DNA from: Paenibacillus endophyticus
GTDB lineage: Bacteria; Bacillota; Bacilli; Paenibacillales; Paenibacillaceae
Direction: 5' to 3'
Assembly (NCBI RefSeq): GCF_014192395.1
Contig: NZ_JACHXW010000022.1
Span: 62,001-126,000, forward strand
DNA: 64,000 bases
Positions 16,039-23,693 of the stretch are shown one piece after another. The notes below the pieces were generated by a model. It did no database searches. It saw nothing but the letters and a program-made list of their open reading frames with translations, and had not been told where the DNA came from. Position 1 is the stretch's first letter. Each line of letters opens with the position of its first letter. The position numbers were made by a program, and so were the translations under genes.

Positions 16039-17409
16039 ATGAAAATTGTTCTTCTATCAGGAGGCTCAGGCAAACGGCTGTGGCCGTTGTCGAACGAGTC
16101 GAGGTCCAAGCAATTTCTAAAGGTGCTCAAAAATGCGGAAGGCGAGCGGGAATCCATGGTTCAGCGAGTATGGGGCCAGCTAACGAGCGCCGGATTGCGC
16201 GAGCATTCCTATATTGCAACGAGCAAGCCGCAGGTAGATATGATTCATAGCCAGCTTGGAAGCGAGATTGAAGTTATCGTTGAGCCCGAAAGAAGAGATA
16301 CCTTCCCGGCTATCGCGTTGGCGGCTACCTACTTGTATTCGGTACAAGGTGTGAGCCTGAACGAGACGGTTGTCGTGATGCCGGTCGATCCGTTCGTAGA
16401 GGAGTCATTTTTCCACAAAACGAAGGAGCTTGAGCTGGTACTGAATGAATCGGGCGCTGATTTGGCGCTAATGGGCGTCAAGCCAACCTATCCATCCGAG
16501 AAATACGGCTATATCGTGCCGGAGCCTGCTTCTTCGGCGGATGAAACATTTGTCGATGTTCACAGTTTCAAAGAGAAACCCCGCGAAGAAGAAGCGGCAG
16601 CGATGATTGAGCAGGCTGCGCTTTGGAACTGCGGGGTTTTCGCATTCAAGCTCGATTTCCTCATTAACATATTGATCGCGAATGAGCTGCCTATTCAGTA
16701 CGACGAGATGCTGAAGCAGTACGATAAGCTTCCGAAGAACAGCTTCGACTACGAGATTGTCGAGAAATCCAATCATATCGTAGCGCTGCCGTTTGATGGC
16801 GACTGGAAGGACCTCGGTACTTGGAACACGCTGACGGAGGAAATTGAGACACCGTTGATCGGCAGAGGCATTATTACCGGAGATTCGGTCAATACGCATG
16901 TCATTAATGAGCTTGATATCCCAATCACGCTGTTGAATGTTTCCAATGTGGTCGTTGCGGCCAGTCCGGACGGGATCTTGGTTTCGGATAAGGCCTCGAG
17001 TCCAATGATTAAGGAAGTCATGAAGCATTCCGATCAACGGCCGATGTACGAGGAACGTCGCTGGGGCCGTTACCGCGTGCTGGATTACTTGAAATATCCA
17101 AGCGGCAAGGAAGTATTGACCAAAAGGATCTGCGTTGCGCCGGGCCGGAATTTAAGCTATCAATATCACCAGCTCAGGAATGAAGTATGGACAATCGTTG
17201 CGGGACATGGAGTGATGGTCCTGAATGGCAAAAGTTTTCAAGTGAGCGAAGGCGATGTATTAACAATATCAAAAGAAAGCCTCCACAGCCTGCGGGCGGA
17301 AACCGAGATGGACATCATTGAGGTGCAGACAGGCACGGAGCTGATTGAAGAGGACATTGTACGGCTTGCTTTCGATTGGAAAGAAATTTTGGAATTGTGC
17401 ACGGTATAA
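16039..17409 (+). CDS. manC: Mannose-1-phosphate guanylyltransferase with C-terminal cupin
   Basis: Makes GDP-mannose for mannosyltransferases. 456 residues in two parts: a nucleotidyltransferase (LLSGGSGKRLWPLSNESRSK at the start, VMPVDPFVEESFF near 115, VHSFKEKP near 175) and a C-terminal mannose-6-phosphate isomerase type II cupin (about 345-455, SYQYHQLRNEVWTIVAGHG). The ATG at 16039 has GGGAGG seven bases upstream and starts exactly at the family N-terminus; the longer in-frame ATG at 16006 adds an unrelated leader. Its presence implies mannose (or a GDP-mannose-derived sugar) in the polymer. No phosphomannomutase is encoded in the locus. Confidence 0.93.
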   Translation: MKIVLLSGGSGKRLWPLSNESRSKQFLKVLKNAEGERESMVQRVWGQLTSAGLREHSYIATSKPQVDMIHSQLGSEIEVIVEPERRDTFPAIALAATYLYSVQGVSLNETVVVMPVDPFVEESFFHKTKELELVLNESGADLALMGVKPTYPSEKYGYIVPEPASSADETFVDVHSFKEKPREEEAAAMIEQAALWNCGVFAFKLDFLINILIANELPIQYDEMLKQYDKLPKNSFDYEIVEKSNHIVALPFDGDWKDLGTWNTLTEEIETPLIGRGIITGDSVNTHVINELDIPITLLNVSNVVVAASPDGILVSDKASSPMIKEVMKHSDQRPMYEERRWGRYRVLDYLKYPSGKEVLTKRICVAPGRNLSYQYHQLRNEVWTIVAGHGVMVLNGKSFQVSEGDVLTISKESLHSLRAETEMDIIEVQTGTELIEEDIVRLAFDWKEILELCTV

Positions 17410-17438
17410 CTAATTGAATGAATGAAGGAGCGATGGGC

Positions 17439-18779
17439 ATGAACATCACGGTTATCGGAACGGGCTATGTTGGGCTTGTATCAGGAATTTGTTATGCGGA
17501 GCTGGGCAACCGTGTCATTTGCGTAGACAAGGATCCTCGCAAAATAGACATATTGAATGCAGGCGGCATCCCCATTTACGAGCCTGGCCTTAAAGAGCTG
17601 GCTGCATCGAACCGTGAAGCGGGTATGCTGACCTTCACGACCGATCTGCAGGATGCAGTCCGCCAATCGGAAATTATTATATTGGCAGTTGGGACGCCTC
17701 CTCTGCCGAACGGCGAGGCAAATCTCTCTTACATTAACCAAGCCGCTATCGAAATTGCCGAGGCGATGAATGGTTACAAAATCATAGCGGTCAAAAGCAC
17801 GGTTCCAGTCGGCACGAATGAACGGCTTGCAAGTCTAATCAGCGACTACACAAAGGAGCGATTCGACAGCATTTCGCTGCCGGAGTTTTTAAGAGAAGGC
17901 TCGGCGATTCAGGATACGCTGAATCCCGACCGCATTATTATCGGAGCGAGCTCGAAATCAGCTGCGGATGTGATGACGCTGCTGCATATTCCGCTTACGG
18001 AGCAAATCGTCGTAACGGACATTCGCAGCGCGGAAATGATTAAGTACGCATCCAACGCTTTCCTGGCAACGAAGATATCATTCATTAACGAAATCGCAAA
18101 CATTTGCGAGAAGGTAGGCGCCGATGTAACCAAGGTCGCTGAGGGTATGGGCTACGATAGGCGTATCGGCCCGTCCTTCCTGAAAGCGGGCATCGGTTAT
18201 GGCGGCTCCTGCTTCCCAAAGGATACGAGCGCTTTGATTCAGATAGCGGGGCATGTCGATTACGAATTCAAGCTGCTTCGTTCGGTGGTCGAAGTCAACC
18301 AAGATCAGCGTTTCAACGTTATTCGCAAGCTCGAAACGATTTTCCATCACGAGCTGCATGGCAAAACTATCGCGGTTTGGGGGCTTTCCTTCAAGCCAAA
18401 CACGGACGATGTCCGAGATTCTCCAGCAGCCGAGATTATTCAGCACTTGGTTGATAATGGGGTTAAGGTAAAAGCCTATGATCCAATCGCAACGGAAAAT
18501 TTCCGCTCCATTTATGACATTAACGGAGTGGATTGGTGTCTGAGCGCATTGGAGGCAGCACAGAGCGCAGATGCGCTATGCTTGCTGACCGAGTGGGAGG
18601 AATTCTCGCGCGTTGATCTCGGAACGCTCCAGAAGGTACTGAGCAGTCCTATCTTAATCGATGGCCGCAACGTATTTGAAGAGGAAGATTTGCTCGGAAC
18701 TGAATTCGTGTATTATTCTGTTGGCCGTCCCAGCTTGAATCAAGGCGTTAAGGAGCAAATGCCCGTTCTGCAATTCTAG
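17439..18779 (+). CDS. ugd: UDP-glucose 6-dehydrogenase
   Basis: Oxidises UDP-glucose from the GalU step to UDP-glucuronic acid with two NAD+. 446 residues: N-terminal Rossmann domain (VIGTGYVGLVSGICYAELGN), central helix region, and the catalytic cysteine in GIGYGGSCFPKDTSAL (about residue 254), followed by the C-terminal UDP-binding domain (WGLSFKPNTDDVRDSP). ATG 17439 is chosen because AAGGAG at 17425-17430 is eight bases before it; the in-frame ATG at 17418 precedes that Shine-Dalgarno. It indicates that glucuronate is a component of the polysaccharide. Confidence 0.95.
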   Translation: MNITVIGTGYVGLVSGICYAELGNRVICVDKDPRKIDILNAGGIPIYEPGLKELAASNREAGMLTFTTDLQDAVRQSEIIILAVGTPPLPNGEANLSYINQAAIEIAEAMNGYKIIAVKSTVPVGTNERLASLISDYTKERFDSISLPEFLREGSAIQDTLNPDRIIIGASSKSAADVMTLLHIPLTEQIVVTDIRSAEMIKYASNAFLATKISFINEIANICEKVGADVTKVAEGMGYDRRIGPSFLKAGIGYGGSCFPKDTSALIQIAGHVDYEFKLLRSVVEVNQDQRFNVIRKLETIFHHELHGKTIAVWGLSFKPNTDDVRDSPAAEIIQHLVDNGVKVKAYDPIATENFRSIYDINGVDWCLSALEAAQSADALCLLTEWEEFSRVDLGTLQKVLSSPILIDGRNVFEEEDLLGTEFVYYSVGRPSLNQGVKEQMPVLQF

Positions 18780-18806
18780 ACCAAAATGATGATCAGAGGT
18801 GACGAG

Positions 18807-21800
18807 ATGATGTTTAGAAAAAGGATCACTTTATCTGCGCTTGCACTGTCGATGCTTACTGCGTCGCTTGGCGGATTGCCGTTAAGCCAAAAGGGGCTTG
18901 CGGAGAAACTTGGAATTAGCCAAACGGCATATGCCGCTGAGACGGAATTGCCATCCAGCGTATTCCTGGATCGCATGAACAATTTGTATGCCGCGCTTGC
19001 GGCCGGCGATCCCACAGATATGCAAGAGGTCAGAAATTTCCGCGATGAGATTGCTGGACTTGATGAGGCGTCAAATGTGAATTTAATCGATCCCATATGG
19101 TCGAAAATCAGCGCAAAGCTGCCTGAGACGGTAGATCAAGCTGCATTAAAGGCCAGCTTATTCCGGATCATCAAGGCGGTCGGATCCTTCCGCTATGATC
19201 CAGCCGCTTCTGATTTGGAAGCTATCCGCACCAACCCTGAATTCCGTGCAACAATCAAGACGATTGCGGCAGCAGGCGGGGATGAGAACATTAGATTGGA
19301 TGACTTCCTCGTCTTTCTATTTGGAGACGGCGCCAGCCGCAAAGGGGTCGAAGGCACAATCGGCAGCTTGCTGGCTAAGAAGACGCCTGTCGAGCTGATT
19401 CAGCTGCTTGGCAACAAGCAAGGGATAACGGCTGTTTTGCTCCAGGCAACCGAAGAGCTGCTCGGAGAAACCGGCCAGTACAAGTTCAGTGCGATTATGG
19501 AAAACCTCGGCATAACGCCGCAGGACGTGAGATCAACAGTGCTGCAGTTCCAGGTTAAGTTGAAGAAGGACGAGCCTGCAATTAGTGCAATGACCGTCGC
19601 TTATATCCGTTCGGCTGCGAAGACGGATGTGAAAATAACGGATGTGGGCCGTACGCATGCATATAGCTTGAACGTATTTGGCGTTTCCATCTACCCAGCT
19701 GTGCTGCAGTGGTCAAAGGCATCTGGCGATGCGAATGTGACCGTGAAGCCAACGGGCGTTGTGACGATTCCAGGGGACGCAGCAAGCGGAACGGCAGTGA
19801 TTCAAGCGAAGCTAATCAATCCGTACGGAGGTGCGGCAAAGGTTGTATATGAGCAAGAAGTGACGCTGAAAGCAGCCGCAACGCAAGAAACCGAGTTCCC
19901 GGCGGCGGCTTTCCTAGCACGTATGAAAAAGGTGCAGGAAGCGCTTGCTGCAGGGGACCCAGCAGATATCCAAGCCATTATTCAATTGCGCAACGAGCTT
20001 AGCCAGCTCACCTTTGCCAAGGATCAAGCGTTGATTGATCCGATCTGGAATAAGCTGACGGCGAATCTGCCGGAAGATGCGGATCAGGCTGCATTGAAGG
20101 AAGGCTTATTCAACATATTCAAAGCCGTAATATCGATTCCTTACGATGGGCAGGCTGCCAGCCTGGAGAGCATTCGAAACAATCCTGAATTCCGGGCCAC
20201 ATTGAAGGAGCTAGGACAAGCAGGCGGTGAGCCAAGCTTTGTCGTGGATGATATCCTCGTCTTCTTCTTTGGTTCAGAAGAAGCAGGAAGCGGACTAGAA
20301 GGCGCGATTCGAAGCCACCTGGCGGGCTTGTCGCCATCAGGTCTGCTTCAGCTGCTTGGCGATAAGCAAGCATTACCCGCCTTGCTGCTTCAGAAGGCAG
20401 GGCTTCTCCTAAGCGATAAAGAAAACTACAAGGTGAGTTCCGCTTTAAGCGAGCTTGGTGTTACTGCGAAGGAGTTTAACGATACTTGGGTTAATTTCCA
20501 GCAGCAGCTTAAGAAGGATGAGCCGGCTCTTAACGCGTTGACGGTTGCCTTGCTGCGCTCAGAAGCGGTAGAGACCGCTAAAGTGAGCGATAACGGGCGG
20601 GAGCAGAAGCTCACATTGAAGGTATTCGGTGTTGATGTGCCGGCGCTTGCGCTTAGATGGAGCAAAGTATCCGGCAGTCAAAGCGTGAAGGTGGATGCGA
20701 ATGGAACCATTACGCTGAACCGGGACGCAGAGAACGGAAAGGCGCTCGTTCGTGCTACCTTCATTAATCCATACGGCGGAGCAGCCAAGGTCGTATTCGA
20801 GAAGGAAATCACCTTAACAGCGAGAGCAGGCGATCACTTCCCAGCTGAGCAGTTCCTTGCCAGGATGAATAAGCTTCATGCGGCGCTGCTTGCAGGCGAT
20901 CCGGCTGACGTGCAGGATGTTCGCAACCTGCGCGACGAGATGGCGAAGCTGGACTTTGCCAAGGACCAGGCGTTAATCGACCCGATTTGGAACCGAATCG
21001 CGTCTCAATTGCCTACTGAGATAGACAAGGCAGAGCTGAAGAAGAGCTTGTTCCAAATGATCAAAGCAGTGGGATCGATTCAATACGATCCTGAAGCAAA
21101 GCAGCTTGAAGCCATCCGTACGAATCCGGAATTCCGCGCAACACTGAAGACGATTGCCGCGGCAGGGGGCGTTGAGAACCTTACGATGGATGATTTCCTC
21201 GTCCTCATGTTCGGTGACGGCGATGAGCGTCTGGGCGTTGAAGGCACGATGCGCGCTATTATTTCAAAAATGAGTGCAAAAGATCTTGCTCAGCTACTCG
21301 GCAACAAAGAAAAGATCAATACGGTTCTTACAGAGGCAATGGGCAAGATTCTAGTGGCAAAGGACGATTATGCACTAAGCAAAGCGTTCTATAATCTGGG
21401 CGTTAGACCGGTGGATGTGTACGCAACCGTTCTGAAATTCCGAGTGAAGCTGAAGTACGAGGAAAAGGCGCTTAACGCATTGACGGTAGCTTATATTCGC
21501 TCTGAGGTTGTCTCCTCCGTCAAGATTACGGCAAACGGCACGCAGCATGACTACACGCTGAAGCTGATGGGCAAAGAGCTTCCAACTTCGATCTTGCGAT
21601 GGAAAAAGGTTTCAGGCAGCAAAGATGTCACGGTCGACTCGCGAGGCAAAGTGACGATTCCGAAGAAGGTAGCGGAAGGCAAAGCGGTCATTCAAGCGAC
21701 GCTGATCAACCCTTACGGCGGATCGGCCAAAATCGTATTCCAGCAGGAGGTAACGCTGGTTAACGACAAGGTCGTGCTTGATCCGAAGGAAGAGTTCAAG

Positions 21801-22040
21801 AAAATTGCCGCAGCGCTGGATGAGAAGCTGGATGCTGTCAAGAAAGAGCTGAAAGCAGCTAAGGATGACGAGCAGAAAGCCGAATTGATCGTCAAGGTTG
21901 TTCAAGCTCGCAATGAAGCCCTGAATGCTATCAATAAAGTTGAAACGACCAATGCGCTCAAGAACAAAGCGATCAATGAAACGAAGAGCAAGGTCAATAA
22001 GCTTCTAACAACGATTATCACAGAAATTATGCGTTCTTAA
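18807..22040 (+). CDS. Secreted triple-repeat protein of the EPS operon (unknown family)
   Basis: Start ATG 18807 follows AGAGGTGA. A Sec signal peptide ends near AYA-AE (residue 43). The mature 1030 residues are three tandem copies of a ~310-residue unit (about 48-355, 362-670, 676-985) and a Lys/Glu-rich coiled-coil tail. Each unit has a helical part starting with the pattern F(L)xRMxxLxAAL-AGDPxD and containing LIDPIW and NPEFRAT, then a beta-rich part ending in W-K-SG-V-V-G-V-TI and INPYGGxAKVV, resembling bacterial Ig (Big2-like) domains. No catalytic motif, SLH, LPXTG or lipobox is visible. I do not know a characterised homologue; location immediately after ugd suggests an EPS-matrix structural or binding protein. 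Confidence 0.75.
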   Translation: MMFRKRITLSALALSMLTASLGGLPLSQKGLAEKLGISQTAYAAETELPSSVFLDRMNNLYAALAAGDPTDMQEVRNFRDEIAGLDEASNVNLIDPIWSKISAKLPETVDQAALKASLFRIIKAVGSFRYDPAASDLEAIRTNPEFRATIKTIAAAGGDENIRLDDFLVFLFGDGASRKGVEGTIGSLLAKKTPVELIQLLGNKQGITAVLLQATEELLGETGQYKFSAIMENLGITPQDVRSTVLQFQVKLKKDEPAISAMTVAYIRSAAKTDVKITDVGRTHAYSLNVFGVSIYPAVLQWSKASGDANVTVKPTGVVTIPGDAASGTAVIQAKLINPYGGAAKVVYEQEVTLKAAATQETEFPAAAFLARMKKVQEALAAGDPADIQAIIQLRNELSQLTFAKDQALIDPIWNKLTANLPEDADQAALKEGLFNIFKAVISIPYDGQAASLESIRNNPEFRATLKELGQAGGEPSFVVDDILVFFFGSEEAGSGLEGAIRSHLAGLSPSGLLQLLGDKQALPALLLQKAGLLLSDKENYKVSSALSELGVTAKEFNDTWVNFQQQLKKDEPALNALTVALLRSEAVETAKVSDNGREQKLTLKVFGVDVPALALRWSKVSGSQSVKVDANGTITLNRDAENGKALVRATFINPYGGAAKVVFEKEITLTARAGDHFPAEQFLARMNKLHAALLAGDPADVQDVRNLRDEMAKLDFAKDQALIDPIWNRIASQLPTEIDKAELKKSLFQMIKAVGSIQYDPEAKQLEAIRTNPEFRATLKTIAAAGGVENLTMDDFLVLMFGDGDERLGVEGTMRAIISKMSAKDLAQLLGNKEKINTVLTEAMGKILVAKDDYALSKAFYNLGVRPVDVYATVLKFRVKLKYEEKALNALTVAYIRSEVVSSVKITANGTQHDYTLKLMGKELPTSILRWKKVSGSKDVTVDSRGKVTIPKKVAEGKAVIQATLINPYGGSAKIVFQQEVTLVNDKVVLDPKEEFKKIAAALDEKLDAVKKELKAAKDDEQKAELIVKVVQARNEALNAINKVETTNALKNKAINETKSKVNKLLTTIITEIMRS

Positions 22041-22044
22041 AAGG

Positions 22045-22088
22045 CAGCCAGTTCTCCTTCTCCTCTGAGAGGGGGGACTGGCTTCTTT
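22045..22088 (+). terminator. Terminator-like hairpin ending the main EPS transcript
   Basis: AGCCAGT pairs with ACTGGCT and a following CTCC with GGGG, closing a ~30-base hairpin followed by TCTTTT, six bases after the stop. It merges directly into repeat family A copy 2. If the upstream RNA is an EAR element, transcription might be able to pass it. Confidence 0.65.
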
Positions 22089-22195
22089 TCAAAATATAGG
22101 AAAGTATATCATTTTGCCAACTTTCTCTATATTTCTACGCGAAACGTTAGTTTAGCCGCTAGCGGACGGCTTCAGCCGTTTACGCTTGTTCAAAA
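22089..22195 (+). repeat. Dispersed repeat family A, copy 2 (forward)
   Basis: Contains AAAATATAGGAAAGTATATC, GCCAACTTTCTCTATATTTC, TACGCGAAACG and GGACGGCTTCAGCCGTTTAC, nearly identical to the complement of 7264-7392 over about 90 bases. It lies in the gap between the triple-repeat gene and the stalk-protein gene. Like the other copies it abuts a GC-rich hairpin on its left. Confidence 0.82.
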
Positions 22196-22216
22196 CGGAA
22201 GGTGGTAGGAACTGGA

Positions 22217-23059
22217 ATGAGCCAAGGAAACTCAAGAAAAAAAAGACGCCCGCGTTTCAGTAAACCAGACACCGTTAATGTGATACTGGGATCACTAGCA
22301 GTCATCTTGGTGCTGGCATGGGGTGGTCTGTATTGGGACAAAACGACAGACCGATCGTTTGTTGTTAATGCGAAGGGAGCGCCGCCAGTTATTATCGCAG
22401 AGCTGGATGGCACGATCATACCGTCGGAAGCGCCGCCTACAAAGAAGCCGGCTGCAGTAGTGAAGCCTGGTAAAACGGAACAAGCAGGCAAACCGAATGA
22501 ACCGGTTGCTGAGCTCCCGGATTCAAGTGAGGCACCAGAAGAAACGCCTGTGACGGAGAGTGTGGATACAGAAAAACCAGTTGCAACGCCGCGTCCGGTT
22601 AAGACGCCAAAGCCTGCAAAGCCTACAAGCACTGAAAAGCCGGATAAAGGAACGGTTACGAAGCCGGGCACGGTTAGTACGCCAAAGCCGGAGGAAGAGC
22701 CAGCAGTCGTGACAGAGCCGCCGGTAAACCCAGTAGTGAAATACGAGCAGCAGCTGGCACAGCTTCAAGCGAAATGCACCCAGGATATGGGCGGGATACT
22801 GGCAGGAGCTGAAGAGAGCGTTGCACAGCTTGATATGTCAGATCCATATGCTTTCCAGGAGCTGAATCAAAAGTGGATGGACGGGCTGTCGAATGCAGAG
22901 GCCGATTGTAATGCAAAGTTCCAAGGCATGATTGCAAGTGCGGAAAAGGATGGGGTAGAGCAAGGTGATATCGAGGAATGGGAGCAAGCTTACAGCAGTC
23001 TGATGCTGCAGCTTCAAAGTGAATTTGAAGCGAAGCTGCTGCTGTTAATGGGAGGATAA
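22217..23059 (+). CDS. Membrane-anchored Pro/Thr-rich stalk protein (unknown)
   Basis: 280 residues from the ATG at 22217 (MSQGNSRKKRRPRF), preceded by TAGGA; an in-frame GTG at 22202 is an alternative. Order: basic cytosolic N-terminus, one membrane helix (about 21-40, VNVILGSLAVILVLAWGGLY), a long low-complexity wall-spanning stretch rich in Pro, Lys, Thr and Val (about 70-180), then an acidic helical C-terminal domain (about 180-280) with two cysteines and many Gln/Glu. The layout suggests a surface stalk presenting a helical domain. Unknown family; probably functionally tied to the EPS locus or to the preceding secreted protein. Confidence 0.72.
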   Translation: MSQGNSRKKRRPRFSKPDTVNVILGSLAVILVLAWGGLYWDKTTDRSFVVNAKGAPPVIIAELDGTIIPSEAPPTKKPAAVVKPGKTEQAGKPNEPVAELPDSSEAPEETPVTESVDTEKPVATPRPVKTPKPAKPTSTEKPDKGTVTKPGTVSTPKPEEEPAVVTEPPVNPVVKYEQQLAQLQAKCTQDMGGILAGAEESVAQLDMSDPYAFQELNQKWMDGLSNAEADCNAKFQGMIASAEKDGVEQGDIEEWEQAYSSLMLQLQSEFEAKLLLLMGG

Positions 23060-23416
23060 CTATTCATCCTTGGGTAGGGTACGGTCGCGGAGAACGCGTT
23101 CGAGCAAGCTGCGAATGAGCTCTAGATCGTCCCTCTCCAAAGGAACTCCATCCCAATGAAGCTGTTCATAATTCAAATATTCCTTTGCATTATGGTTAAG
23201 CTCGGCAGGCGGTTCCGGATAATCGGTCAATCCCAGTAGATAATCAGCGGACGTGCGAAGCTTGCGCGAGATCGTCTGGATGGATTCGATGGTTGGCTGT
23301 CGATAGCCGGATTCATAGCCCGCATACGTGCTTTTGGCAACACCTAAATAATCGGCCAATTCCTGCATCGTCAATTTCCTCGTTTTACGCAGCTGCTTCA
23401 ATCGCTTCGCGAACAT
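23060..23416 (-). CDS. XRE-family helix-turn-helix transcriptional regulator
   Basis: 118 residues; N-terminal HTH_3 domain (about 5-60: LKQLRKTRKLTMQELADYLG, then VAKSTYAGYESGYRQPTIES) and a C-terminal acidic helical extension ending in DDLELIRSLLERVL, probably for oligomerisation or partner binding. GGAGAGGGGGGATCACG precedes the ATG. It is convergent with the stalk-protein gene with no bases between the two stops, so neither can have its own terminator. A dyad around its promoter suggests autorepression. Placement at the end of an EPS locus recalls SinR-like control of matrix genes, but that is analogy only. Confidence 0.88.
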   Translation of the reverse strand: MFAKRLKQLRKTRKLTMQELADYLGVAKSTYAGYESGYRQPTIESIQTISRKLRTSADYLLGLTDYPEPPAELNHNAKEYLNYEQLHWDGVPLERDDLELIRSLLERVLRDRTLPKDE

Positions 23417-23463
23417 CGTGATCCCCCCTCTCCAACGTCTCTATTCTATCAATCTAAATGTTG

Positions 23464-23510
23464 GGTAAACGCACACATAATTATAGCATGTTTACCATTT
23501 GCATGTACAA
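23464..23510 (-). promoter_or_regulatory. Promoter of the XRE gene with flanking dyad operator
   Basis: On the minus strand there is an extended -10, TGCTATAAT (23480-23488), with TTGTAC as a possible -35 at a long spacing of 19. The -10 is bracketed by a perfect inverted repeat, GGTAAAC at 23490-23496 (minus reading) and GTTTACC at 23464-23470, 19 bases apart. A repressor dimer on these arms would cover the -10, so autorepression by the XRE protein is plausible. Confidence 0.6.
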
Positions 23511-23693
23511 GTCTGAATGTTGATATCATATGAACGTTTGAAGCCTTTCTAGAGGCTTGAACGGTCTGTACGGTCTGTATGCTCGGGACACTTCGGGTTC
23601 TTTTTCTCGGTTTGTTTGCTTATCCTAAAATAGATGGACGTGCAGGCAAACGGTTTCCGCTTGCATGGTTTCATCCCGTTAGGAGGCTCACGG

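Noticed and set aside
18948..21765. Possible S-layer or SLH protein call for the triple-repeat protein
   Set aside because: None of the three repeats contains the SLH pattern seen in the PL8 lyase, and no sortase or lipid anchor is visible.
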